From a virus: a DNA stretch of 63,512 nucleotides. The stretch is from positions 1-63,512 of IMG/VR virus record IMGVR_UViG_3300042453_001695; one strand, 5' to 3'. The position numbers and the translations under genes are program-made. The notes under the pieces were generated by a model. It saw nothing but the letters and a program-made list of their open reading frames with translations. It did not search any database and was not told where the DNA came from. This document shows positions 6,502 to 14,369 of the stretch, piece by piece. How positions within the stretch are numbered: position 1 is the first letter of the stretch; the number at the start of each line of letters is the position of its first letter.

Positions 6502-8790
6502 TCAAATTGCTATCATACCAATGAAACGTGAAACCAGAACACGATTGACTTGGCGGGTTTTCGTAAACTTAGAAAACGCTTTTGTCAAAGAGGCTGTGGT
6601 AATTTTTTCTGGTGCTTCAAAGTCTTCATCATCAACATCTAGATCATTACCGCCAGGCAAAAGAAAGAAAGATTCGTAGCCAGGGTTTTTTGATTCAAGA
6701 AATTTTTCTTTACGCAAAATTTTGGCATACTTTGCATACGCATCTTTCAATTCGTACCATTTTGCTCGTTCTTCTTTGCGTAGTTCGTTTATTTCAGAAT
6801 TGAACAAACGACGGCGCATTGCATTTTTTAGAGTAGATTTTGGTGCAAGATAAAAGCCAATGATTTTCACACCAGTTGTTTTTGTCAACCAGTTACCGAT
6901 AGCGATTCGTACACCATCATCGCCACCAGGAACTTCTTGCTGCACTTTATTTTTCTTATCACACAGAAAAACATTTTGATAACCTGTGCTGAAATAAGTT
7001 CGATTTTGTATAGCACCTTTCGATACAAAGGCATTAATCTCATCAGCATCACCGTCGTGTACCACACACAGATTTACAATATCAAGATTGTTTACCGTCT
7101 TGAATTCATTAATCAGTGGTTGACAAGCAATCATTGCCTCAGTCAATGGTGTGTTCGACAATGAATCTGATGGTGGTCGATAGAAATTACTACGACTACC
7201 GTAACGGCACGACCATGCATCCATGAGACACAGAATATTTTTTACTGCTTTTGAAAATTCTGAGTTACTCATTTTTGAGTTAATCATCTCACGCAAGTAT
7301 ACGGAAGATAATGACATCTCTTGATTGTTTTCAGTAAAGCAACCATATGATTTGCTATCATGAATATCATAATGAGTCGGCTCATTCGGAAAATCTTTGT
7401 CACGAATATGATCAGCATTACCGAAACCATATGCAGCAAACGGTATGTTTACTTTGCGACAGAATGTAGCCAGAATCAAAATTTGTTCATATGATGCAGA
7501 TAGATTGTCAGACATTGAGCCAGACTTATCTAGTAACAGAATCAAGCCGTGAGACTTACCCTTAGGTATACGCATGACTTTTTTGAAAATCGCATCATCG
7601 ATTTGATATTTGAACACACGACTTACATCAATGTCACCAGTGGATGATACTTTTGCTTTTGCAAATTTATCAGCCGCTTTACGCATCTCAAACTCTTTTG
7701 CTAACAATGAAATGAATCGTTCGTTTTTACGACGAAAATCATTGTACAAATTACTGGCAATTTGTTCGTAAGTAGGCAATTGTTCAGTAAATTCTTCAGT
7801 CAGAATTTGTTGCACACGTTTTGCAGGAGTGATAATCTTTTTCAGATTAGGTTTTGGTACATTCACATACACATACTCACGGGCATGTTTTGCAATAAGT
7901 TTGCCTTCATTCTGACGAAAGTTTTCATCAGTCTCACACCGAGGTTCAGGTGTTTGATCCTCGTTTACGCTTTCTGATTCTTTGAATCGGTTAATATCAT
8001 TCTTTGTTTCATCTTCATCATCACCATCTTCATCCGATTCTTCATCAGAGTTTGATGCCGATTCTTTTTCTTCATCGCCATCTTCACCCTTTTGTGTAGA
8101 TTTAGATGGCTCATTACCTTCACCGTCTGTTTCATCATCACCTTCATTTGAACCAGACTCGGTTTCGTAATCGTCACCGTCTTCATCTTCATCATACCCG
8201 AAACTATCTTCAGGCGTATTAGTCTGAGCCTGTTCTTCTTTTGAATAGTCCCAAATTTCGTCGGTCAGTTTCAAAGCTTCTTCAAAAGTTTCACAAGCTT
8301 GAACCCGATCAACAAAGTCTTGTTCTTTTGCATTGAATGCAACAGGCAAAGAGTAACTAGATTTTGTGTAAATATTCAAACGATCAATGAACGGTAGTGT
8401 ATTGACTGTACGACCACGCAGACCGAAAAAGTCTTTGTCCATGAGTTCATTGAAGCCGTTCACAAATGAACGGCGTAAACCAGGGTAACGGCGCTTTTGG
8501 CGTTTTTCAATTCGTGCATCTTCAACTACATTCAAAAAGCCTTTGTAGTTTACACCTCGATCATGAACAGCACCATGCCAGCCATCGGCAGGTGTATCTA
8601 AAGCGTGACCAACTTCATGACCCATTAGTAAGTCATAAAGATCACCAGACATTTGTTCCCAGATAGGACAAGTCAGAACACGATTTTTAGGATCGAATGA
8701 TGCCGTAGGTACTTTGGCATGTTGAACAGTAAGATTCTCGGTTGCCATCAGTTTGGCAAGCCCAGACTTTTGATTTTGAATATTGCTCAT
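6502..8790 (-). CDS. VWA-domain protein with N-terminal HEXGH metallopeptidase-like motif (CobT-like partner)
   Basis: The 762-residue protein has three visible parts. Residues 51-65 (LYDLLMGHEVGHALD) carry a zinc HEXXH motif, followed by FLNVVEDARIEKRQKRR, a conserved ED...R patch seen in VWA-associated peptidase-like domains. A very acidic stretch rich in Asp, Glu and Ser lies at about 190-290. The C-terminal half holds a VWA domain with the MIDAS motif DKSGSMS near residue 420. CobT of cobaltochelatase also has an acidic middle and a C-terminal VWA domain and works with CobS. The AAA+ partner is encoded just downstream, so the two probably form a MoxR-VWA type remodelling machine. Substrate unknown. 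A GAGG ribosome site precedes the ATG. Confidence 0.8.
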   Translation of the reverse strand: MSNIQNQKSGLAKLMATENLTVQHAKVPTASFDPKNRVLTCPIWEQMSGDLYDLLMGHEVGHALDTPADGWHGAVHDRGVNYKGFLNVVEDARIEKRQKRRYPGLRRSFVNGFNELMDKDFFGLRGRTVNTLPFIDRLNIYTKSSYSLPVAFNAKEQDFVDRVQACETFEEALKLTDEIWDYSKEEQAQTNTPEDSFGYDEDEDGDDYETESGSNEGDDETDGEGNEPSKSTQKGEDGDEEKESASNSDEESDEDGDDEDETKNDINRFKESESVNEDQTPEPRCETDENFRQNEGKLIAKHAREYVYVNVPKPNLKKIITPAKRVQQILTEEFTEQLPTYEQIASNLYNDFRRKNERFISLLAKEFEMRKAADKFAKAKVSSTGDIDVSRVFKYQIDDAIFKKVMRIPKGKSHGLILLLDKSGSMSDNLSASYEQILILATFCRKVNIPFAAYGFGNADHIRDKDFPNEPTHYDIHDSKSYGCFTENNQEMSLSSVYLREMINSKMSNSEFSKAVKNILCLMDAWSCRYGSRSNFYRPPSDSLSNTPLTEAMIACQPLINEFKTVNNLDIVNLCVVHDGDADEINAFVSKGAIQNRTYFSTGYQNVFLCDKKNKVQQEVPGGDDGVRIAIGNWLTKTTGVKIIGFYLAPKSTLKNAMRRRLFNSEINELRKEERAKWYELKDAYAKYAKILRKEKFLESKNPGYESFFLLPGGNDLDVDDEDFEAPEKITTASLTKAFSKFTKTRQVNRVLVSRFIGMIAI

Positions 8791-8806
8791 TAGATAACCT
8801 CAATCA

Positions 8807-8878
8807 TCATTGAACAATCATTATATATGAAGGAACGGGCTTTGTCAAGTCCGTTGTGATTTGTTGCATAATTGACAT
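8807..8878 (-). CDS. Possible 23-aa leader peptide before the VWA gene
   Basis: A 24-codon ORF starts at ATG 8878 behind a strong GGAGAAAA ribosome site and stops 17 bases before the VWA-protein ATG. The product begins MSIMQQITTD and has no recognisable domain. The ORF contains the promoter at 8820-8848, so it may be chance. Its ribosome site lies in the 3' arm of a 10-bp inverted repeat (8880-8926), which would hide it in read-through RNA but not in RNA started from the promoter at 8908-8936. Confidence 0.25.
   Translation of the reverse strand: MSIMQQITTDLTKPVPSYIMIVQ
8820..8848 (-). promoter_or_regulatory. Perfect sigma70 promoter for the VWA/peptidase-like gene
   Basis: Minus-strand TTGACA (8848-8843), a 17-base spacer and TATAAT (8825-8820) form a full consensus promoter, with the -10 ending 30 bases before the ATG at 8790. 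That distance equals the one at the ATPase gene. The -35 sits in the loop of an imperfect hairpin (AACGG/CCGTT outer stem, CTT/AAG inner stem), as at the other two composite sites. Confidence 0.75.
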
Positions 8879-8879
8879 C

Positions 8880-8926
8880 TTTTTCTCCAATCAATCATCA
8901 TGTAGCAATGATATCATGGAGAAAAA
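8880..8926 (-). repeat. 10-bp inverted repeat in the leader upstream of the VWA gene
   Basis: TTTTTCTCCA and TGGAGAAAAA are separated by 27 bases and form a perfect 10-bp inverted repeat. The arm at 8880-8889 contains the ribosome site of the short ORF at 8807-8878. The other arm lies in the spacer of the promoter at 8908-8936, so only transcripts entering from upstream would form the stem. Confidence 0.5.
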
Positions 8927-8936
8927 AGACTGTCAA
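8908..8936 (-). promoter_or_regulatory. Second, upstream sigma70 promoter before the VWA gene
   Basis: Minus-strand TTGACA (8936-8931), a 17-base spacer and TATCAT (8913-8908) give a perfect -35 and a five-of-six -10. The -35 overlaps the stop codon of the TAGT glycosyltransferase gene. With the promoter at 8820-8848 it makes a tandem pair. Transcripts from here carry about 110 bases of leader, including the possible short ORF. Confidence 0.6.
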
Positions 8937-9829
8937 GCTTTAAAATTTGTTACTAATTTCATACCATAGTTGTTGACATCTTTAGTCAAAGTAATATCTT
9001 TTTTGTAACGCAGTTCGTTTTTCTTGAATGGAGAATAGTCAACATAATGATGCCATCGTTTATACTTCCACACCATTCGCGCAACATCAGGATGCATACG
9101 AACCAACATCTCTGATTTGTTTCTTGTACCCTCTGAGTTGATGCCCTCTGTCCAAAAGTTTTTCTCTAGACCTTCTTTGTGATAGAACTCTTCGGTATTA
9201 CCACCCTTGACAGTTTGTGTTGCTGCTTTACCTTGTAGAAATGCATTGAACTGAATTGTACAATCACCATCTTTTAATACACGCAGACAGATATCGGTGT
9301 CTTCATTGTAACGACCACGCCAACGATGTTTGCAATCATTTGAAATGAGTAGTGTGGAATATATTCGCGTGTTCTTTACATACGGTGGATAACTTTGATT
9401 TGGTGCAATGAAGAATCTGTACTGAAAGCCAGAGATTGGCACATTTTCAAATCGATCAATAAAATCTTCTGCCGCTTTGAAAATTACACCAGACTCAACA
9501 CGAATTCGTTCATTCTTGTGAAGACGATAAAAGTCTGCAATATTATCGTCAAGCACCCAATGTTTTTTGGCACCAATGGAAATAGAATGATCCCATGCAA
9601 AGTTTCTTGCACGACCAGGACCATCACCATGATTGCTAAATGGTGCTACGATTAGTGTAACGTAGTCACGAATTTTAAATTTGTCCAACGCTTTCTCATA
9701 AGGCTCTTCATCTTGTGGTTCAATTACTATGTAATGGTGTACTTTCATTCTAGATAATGATTTGGATGTAATCATCGAATCTGAACGACCTTTAGATACA
9801 ATATAAACTGGATGTGTTGGATTAGTCAT
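8933..9829 (-). CDS. TET/JBP-associated-type glycosyltransferase (TAGT), probable DNA-base glycosyltransferase
   Basis: The 298-residue protein matches, from memory of the family, the phage TAGT/GREB1-like glycosyltransferases. It shows YIVSKGRSDSMITSKSLSRM at the N-terminus, then GPGRARNFAWDHS and the acidic nucleotide-sugar motif HWVLDDNIADFYRL. FKAAEDFIDRFENV, WRGRYNEDTDICLRVLKDG, MHPDVARMVWKYKRWHHYVD and a basic C-terminus follow. In the described systems these enzymes are predicted to glycosylate 5-hydroxymethylpyrimidines in phage DNA. The gene overlaps the next glycosyltransferase gene (9826-10671) by 4 bases, in a three-gene unit with a ParB-C-terminal-like protein. The base-hydroxylating or hydroxymethylase gene needed upstream is not in this window. 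Confidence 0.82.
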   Translation of the reverse strand: MTNPTHPVYIVSKGRSDSMITSKSLSRMKVHHYIVIEPQDEEPYEKALDKFKIRDYVTLIVAPFSNHGDGPGRARNFAWDHSISIGAKKHWVLDDNIADFYRLHKNERIRVESGVIFKAAEDFIDRFENVPISGFQYRFFIAPNQSYPPYVKNTRIYSTLLISNDCKHRWRGRYNEDTDICLRVLKDGDCTIQFNAFLQGKAATQTVKGGNTEEFYHKEGLEKNFWTEGINSEGTRNKSEMLVRMHPDVARMVWKYKRWHHYVDYSPFKKNELRYKKDITLTKDVNNYGMKLVTNFKA

Positions 9830-10671
9830 ACAAAAAAATTCTCTAAGCTAGATTGTGTAAATGGTCTATAAACTTTTTTCCAATGTTTCACATTCTTCAT
9901 GATTCCATCTTCTTCAAAAATTGTAATGCCGTCTGGAAATTTCTGTTGAATGTATCGAAGGGCATCGTAGTGTTCTCCTAATTGAAAAACACTTTTAGTT
10001 GATGAATCTTGCATCTCTTCCCAGATAGGTCTTTTGCCTTTCAGTTCTTCTGACGCACTTTTGTTAATGTATAAAAATTCATTTGACATTCTGGTGTTGA
10101 TGCCGTTATACAAACACTCAAACAGAAATAATAAATCTTCCGCAACACGAATAGATGTGTCCATTTTTTCGATTACTTTTGAAAGTTTTTTGCCATCAAA
10201 GAAAAGATAGCCAAACACACCTTTAGTATCAGAATATTCTGTTGCAGCAGGTGGCACCATGCCATCTGATAAACCAACAATTCCTATATCTTCTTCATCT
10301 AACCATGTCGATGCTGATTCAAACAATCTAAGAATCTCTTCTTGGGTTGCTTTTCTTTTTGATTTATCCATATCAGACACATTCGTAAAATATTTACGAT
10401 TTCTTTTGTAAACGATCAAATCATCATCGATCATTGCATACTTAATATTGCCCGCGTGATGATGAATAAATTTTCGTGTTTGAGACAATTGTGTCCATTG
10501 TCCGATAATTTCTTTAGGTAATTCCAAATATTCGCAAGGATACTCGTATTGAGAACGCTCACTTGAGTCGATTACCATCACAACTTTTTGTTGTAATTCT
10601 TTAGGTAAATCTTCAAACGTAAATTGTTTATTCGCACGACGAATCGTTGGAATATAAATGCGTTCGATCAC
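9826..10671 (-). CDS. Second GT-A-like glycosyltransferase of the modification island
   Basis: The 281-residue protein has an N-terminal strand/loop IERIYIPTIRRANKQFTFED, a WTQLSQTRKFIHHHAG helix, an acidic motif in IKYAMIDDDLIVYKRN and a later acidic helix RVAEDLLFLFECLYNG. This order (start loop, DDD motif, ED helix) parallels the TAGT neighbour, but overall similarity is low. It begins with GTG in a GTGA overlap with the stop of the upstream ParB-like gene. It may add a second sugar or act on a different acceptor. The activity is inferred from the motif and from its coupling to the TAGT gene. Confidence 0.62.
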   Translation of the reverse strand: MIERIYIPTIRRANKQFTFEDLPKELQQKVVMVIDSSERSQYEYPCEYLELPKEIIGQWTQLSQTRKFIHHHAGNIKYAMIDDDLIVYKRNRKYFTNVSDMDKSKRKATQEEILRLFESASTWLDEEDIGIVGLSDGMVPPAATEYSDTKGVFGYLFFDGKKLSKVIEKMDTSIRVAEDLLFLFECLYNGINTRMSNEFLYINKSASEELKGKRPIWEEMQDSSTKSVFQLGEHYDALRYIQQKFPDGITIFEEDGIMKNVKHWKKVYRPFTQSSLENFFV

Positions 10672-11024
10672 TCTTCAATCCATCTTTTCAACATGTTCTG
10701 ATCACGTTCAAGTTTTGGATGCCAAATAGACTTTGTTTTCTCACTCAGATTTTGTTCAATGAGTTTCGCAAAATCTTCGTAGTCTTCTTTGTTACGAAAA
10801 TGTACATAGATTGTTTTATATGTTTTCTTATTGTTCTGCTCATACTCTGGCATACCAGTCCAATGTTTTTTCCATTCAACATTGTCAACATCAACACCAC
10901 CTTGATCATCTTCTTCATCACTCTCACCAAAAAAACGATTAAGAGTTGGCGGCTGATACTCATCAGTCAGCAACTCCATGCAGTTTTCATAAGAACTAGA
11001 TTCTTTGACTTGATTATTTTCCAT
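10668..11024 (-). CDS. Stand-alone ParB-C-terminal-like phage protein
   Basis: The 118-residue product has an acidic, disordered N-terminal half and a C-terminal motif: TIYVHFRNKEDYEDFAKLIE followed by KTKSIWHPK. That motif is the region often found at the end of phage ParB-like nuclease or DNA-modification proteins (I-V-F, D-x-x-x-F-A, T-K-S-I-W-Y/H-P). Here it has no catalytic ParB domain, so it may be an accessory DNA-binding subunit for the two glycosyltransferases downstream. I chose ATG at 11024, which has an AGGGG site, over a TTG six codons upstream. The gene overlaps the end of the deformylase gene. Confidence 0.6.
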   Translation of the reverse strand: MENNQVKESSSYENCMELLTDEYQPPTLNRFFGESDEEDDQGGVDVDNVEWKKHWTGMPEYEQNNKKTYKTIYVHFRNKEDYEDFAKLIEQNLSEKTKSIWHPKLERDQNMLKRWIEE

Positions 11025-11589
11025 TCTTTTGACCCCTAACAATCTTCTTTACGATCTTGTTTGCTTTTTGTCTTGCCATTTTCAACGCAAGTGGTTTCAC
11101 TAATTCAGTATACTTGATTCCATTCAAATGATCAAGTTCATGCAAGAAACAACGTGCAGAAATACCTTCAAGTCTTGTTTGATTTACCGTACCATTTTCA
11201 TCGGTAAATTCAACGACAATCCATTCAGGTCGTTCAACATTCAAAAATAGTCCTGGAAAAGAAAGACAGCCTTCTTTTCCTCTTTCATCTGTTCCACGTT
11301 CAAGTACCTTCGGATTAATACAAACTAACTGAAACTCTTCTGTACCCATTACAAATATTCTTTCTGAAATGCCGCATTGATTTGCAGAAAGTCCTAATCC
11401 AGAATACAACTTCATCGTCATCTTCAAACGCTTTGACAACTTGACTAGTGCTGGTGAAGGAAAACCACCAGCGTATTCAGGTATTTTTTGTTTCAACAAT
11501 GGATGATCTTCACCAAAAACTGGCAACGGATCGATGCGATCAACTTGTTGTATGCCAGCAGAGGTGTCAATTGTCAATATTTCACTCAT
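11014..11589 (-). CDS. def: Peptide deformylase
   Basis: The 191-residue protein carries all three deformylase motifs: GLGLSANQCG at residues 64-73, EGCLS at 106-110 and HELDH at 150-154. Cys108, His150 and His154 are the metal ligands and Glu151 the catalytic acid. The enzyme removes the formyl group from N-terminal Met of new proteins. Phage deformylases are frequent in marine T4-like viruses and are thought to speed turnover of particular host or phage proteins. The gene overlaps gp46 by 4 bases and runs into the modification island. Confidence 0.95.
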   Translation of the reverse strand: MSEILTIDTSAGIQQVDRIDPLPVFGEDHPLLKQKIPEYAGGFPSPALVKLSKRLKMTMKLYSGLGLSANQCGISERIFVMGTEEFQLVCINPKVLERGTDERGKEGCLSFPGLFLNVERPEWIVVEFTDENGTVNQTRLEGISARCFLHELDHLNGIKYTELVKPLALKMARQKANKIVKKIVRGQKNGK

Positions 11590-13295
11590 GTCACTATCCT
11601 TGAAAAATTCTTAATCTTATCAAATCTAATTGTGTTTGCAAATTTATCTTGTAGTATATCACCTTTGTGGCTGATAACAAACAGATTTACATCATCAAGC
11701 GCATGAAGAATCTTCATTAACTCTTCCGTACCTGTAATATCCAAAGACGAATCAAACACCTCATCGAGTATTAAAAGATTCGTGTTCGTGGAGTTTTTCA
11801 ATTTAGCTACCGATCTCCATGTCAACATCAATGCCATATCAATACGCTGTTTCTCACCTTCTGAAAAATTGTGATATCCAAAATCATCACGATGTCTAGA
11901 CTTAATTGTTTCTTTAAATGACTCATCAAGATTAAAGTTTACAAAAAAGTCCATACTTGACAAATACTTGTTGATCAACTTATTGATTACAGGCAAATAT
12001 TGTTTGATGATATTTGTTTTTATTCCTGTGTCTTTCAACAAGCTTGCCGCAACATCAAAATATGTTTTTTCATCTAATAGCTGCTTCAAAATATTATGTG
12101 CTTCATCAATTTGTTTTTGTAGAATCTCAAGTTCGTTACCATCTGTATTTTCATATATAGGTTTTTTCAAATCTTGGATTTGTTTTTCTAGCTTTTTTAT
12201 AGCAGATTCTAAACCAGATTTACCTGTTTGTTTTGTGGCTAGTTCAATACGAACTTTTTGTAAAACTTTTTCACTTGCTCTGATTTCATCTAGTATCTTT
12301 TGTTGTGTTTCTATTTTTTCACAGAGTTCAGTTAGACCGCCAGTAAGTTCCTGCTCCTTTGATAAAATTTCCCCAAGTTGTCCCTCTTTAAACTCCAGGG
12401 TAATGGCTTGCCTGCACGTTGGACAATCAGCATTGTGTTCATAGAAATGTTTATCTGATGCCACTTTGGATATCTTGCTTTCAATTTGCGATTCAATCTT
12501 TCTAAGCGCCGCAATCTTCTTCTCATTTTCAGGTGCTTTTGCCACGATGGCATCCAATGTGGCGATTTGTTTGCCCAACAAGTCAATTTCATTAGATAAG
12601 GTGCCAATGGTTTCTCTACTACTTTGAATCTCACTCTCATATTCTTTTACCTTTGCTTCATTATCTTGATTGAGTTTGTCTTGATGTTCCTTCTTCAACT
12701 CATATCGTTGATTGAGTACAACGATTTCGTTTTTTTGTCCAACAATTACGTCTTTGTTGATTGAAAGTCTGTCTTTGACAAGGCTATTCATTGTGGAGAA
12801 GATTTGAATGTCTAACAAATCTTCAATGATTGCTCGACGATCAGCAGCAGATAGCTGCATGAACGGAGTAAAGGATGCTGAACCAAGAATAACAATCTGC
12901 GTGAAAGACTTGTAGTTTAGTTTGAGAATAAACTTCTCTAAGTAGTCTTGGTAATCTCTTACAGCCGCATCTTGGTTCAGCAAAACTGAATCTTGATATA
13001 TCTCAAAGATGTTCGGTTTAATGCCACGAACAATCTTGTATTGTTTGTTGCCAATATCGAATTCAATCTCAACCACACAATCACGATTGTTTATTGAATT
13101 TACGAGATTGGGTTTGTTAATATTGCGAAATGGTTTACCGAACAAAGCAAAACACAATGCGTCTAGCATTGTAGATTTACCAGAACCATTTGTACCTACA
13201 ACTAATGTATTGGCATTACTATTTAATTTTAGTTCTGTAAAATAGTTGCCTGTACTGAGTAAATTTTTCCAACGTAAAGTTTTAAATAATATCAT
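11586..13295 (-). CDS. 46: gp46, SbcC/Rad50-like recombination nuclease subunit
   Basis: The 569-residue protein (T4 gp46 is 560) has Walker A GTNGSGKST at residues 34-42 and a long charged coiled-coil centre broken by a CPTC zinc hook near residue 290. The C-terminal ABC signature FSEGEKQRIDMALML is followed by Walker B NLLILDEVFDSSLD. With gp47 it resects DNA ends for recombination-dependent replication and takes part in host DNA degradation. It overlaps gp47 by 4 bases upstream and the deformylase gene downstream. Confidence 0.97.
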   Translation of the reverse strand: MILFKTLRWKNLLSTGNYFTELKLNSNANTLVVGTNGSGKSTMLDALCFALFGKPFRNINKPNLVNSINNRDCVVEIEFDIGNKQYKIVRGIKPNIFEIYQDSVLLNQDAAVRDYQDYLEKFILKLNYKSFTQIVILGSASFTPFMQLSAADRRAIIEDLLDIQIFSTMNSLVKDRLSINKDVIVGQKNEIVVLNQRYELKKEHQDKLNQDNEAKVKEYESEIQSSRETIGTLSNEIDLLGKQIATLDAIVAKAPENEKKIAALRKIESQIESKISKVASDKHFYEHNADCPTCRQAITLEFKEGQLGEILSKEQELTGGLTELCEKIETQQKILDEIRASEKVLQKVRIELATKQTGKSGLESAIKKLEKQIQDLKKPIYENTDGNELEILQKQIDEAHNILKQLLDEKTYFDVAASLLKDTGIKTNIIKQYLPVINKLINKYLSSMDFFVNFNLDESFKETIKSRHRDDFGYHNFSEGEKQRIDMALMLTWRSVAKLKNSTNTNLLILDEVFDSSLDITGTEELMKILHALDDVNLFVISHKGDILQDKFANTIRFDKIKNFSRIVT

Positions 13296-14368
13296 TCAAT
13301 TTGGGTGTTTAATGCTTCCACATAAAGTTCGCGCATGAGATTTTTCAGTTTATCATTGTCAACATTTAATGTCAAGTTATCAATGTACTTCGATAGTATT
13401 GTTACCGTATCTTCTGCTTGATCTACCAACTCGTCATCCGTAACAATTGGCATGTCGGTAAAGTCTTCTACGATGGAAATATCGGCAGCACCAACCTTGT
13501 ACAAATTATCTATTACCATATCAAACAAGAATGGATTTAATTTATTGATTACAACAACTTTGACATAGCAACCTTCATAGATTGAATAATCCATAAATGA
13601 AGATTTATAACCTTCAGCAAAGTGTTCATGTTCATCATTGTAGTTCAACTTGTAAAACATTCTGTATGGATTTTGAACAAACTCTTGTTCGCGTGTTTGA
13701 GTATCAAAGATAACAAAGCCACGTGGATCATTGTAATCTGCCCATGTCATTTCTGTAGGTGTGCCGACATAGTAAATATGCCCATCATCTGAACGATGAT
13801 GGAAGTGACCAGACAAAACAACATCATACTTGTTAAACATCGCTTTGTCAATACCTTCATGGCAAATTGAGCCACGATCCATTTCAAAACCAGCTATCTC
13901 AAAATGTCCGAAAACAATTTGTGATTTAGAATCTTTTATTTTTTGGTAGATTTCTTCTTGATTGTCATCACATATCCAAGGTACCAAATCGATATCAATG
14001 CCGTCAAACTGCATTGTATTAAAAGTATCCAGTACAGTAATATTATCATAGCCATCTAAAAGTAACTGTGAGGAATTAACTTGTAGGGTGTTTTTGAACG
14101 ATACATCATGGTTACCAAGGAACGTGATGAATGTGATGTTGTTCTCTGCAAGTTTATCAAAGAAATATTTACGAGACAGATAGAGTGAATTGAAGTTAAT
14201 AAACTTACGGCGGTCGAAAAGATCACCAAGTTGTACAACGGTTGTAACATTGTGATCCTTTAGATATGGAAAGAATGTGTTCGTATAGAACTTATCCAAG
14301 TATTTATGAAAATCCAAAGAATCACCTCTCATACCGAAGTGAGTATCACCAAGCACACATATTTTCAT
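13292..14368 (-). CDS. 47: gp47, SbcD/Mre11-like recombination nuclease subunit
   Basis: The 358-residue protein begins KICVLGDTHFGMRGDSLDFH and carries the calcineurin-type metallophosphoesterase motifs in order: GDTH near residue 7, QLGDLFDRR near 46, FLGNHD near 85, and later GHFEIAG and SGHFHHR. These bind two metal ions in the Mre11 family. It works with gp46, whose gene overlaps it by 4 bases. It is slightly longer than T4 gp47 (339), with an acidic C-terminal segment. Confidence 0.97.
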   Translation of the reverse strand: MKICVLGDTHFGMRGDSLDFHKYLDKFYTNTFFPYLKDHNVTTVVQLGDLFDRRKFINFNSLYLSRKYFFDKLAENNITFITFLGNHDVSFKNTLQVNSSQLLLDGYDNITVLDTFNTMQFDGIDIDLVPWICDDNQEEIYQKIKDSKSQIVFGHFEIAGFEMDRGSICHEGIDKAMFNKYDVVLSGHFHHRSDDGHIYYVGTPTEMTWADYNDPRGFVIFDTQTREQEFVQNPYRMFYKLNYNDEHEHFAEGYKSSFMDYSIYEGCYVKVVVINKLNPFLFDMVIDNLYKVGAADISIVEDFTDMPIVTDDELVDQAEDTVTILSKYIDNLTLNVDNDKLKNLMRELYVEALNTQIE

Positions 14369-14369
14369 A

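Noticed and set aside
5241-8790. Calling the AAA+ and VWA pair cobalamin biosynthesis genes
   Set aside because: No other corrin-pathway gene is present and the VWA protein has an N-terminal HEXGH domain. The CobS/CobT resemblance covers shared AAA+ and VWA folds.
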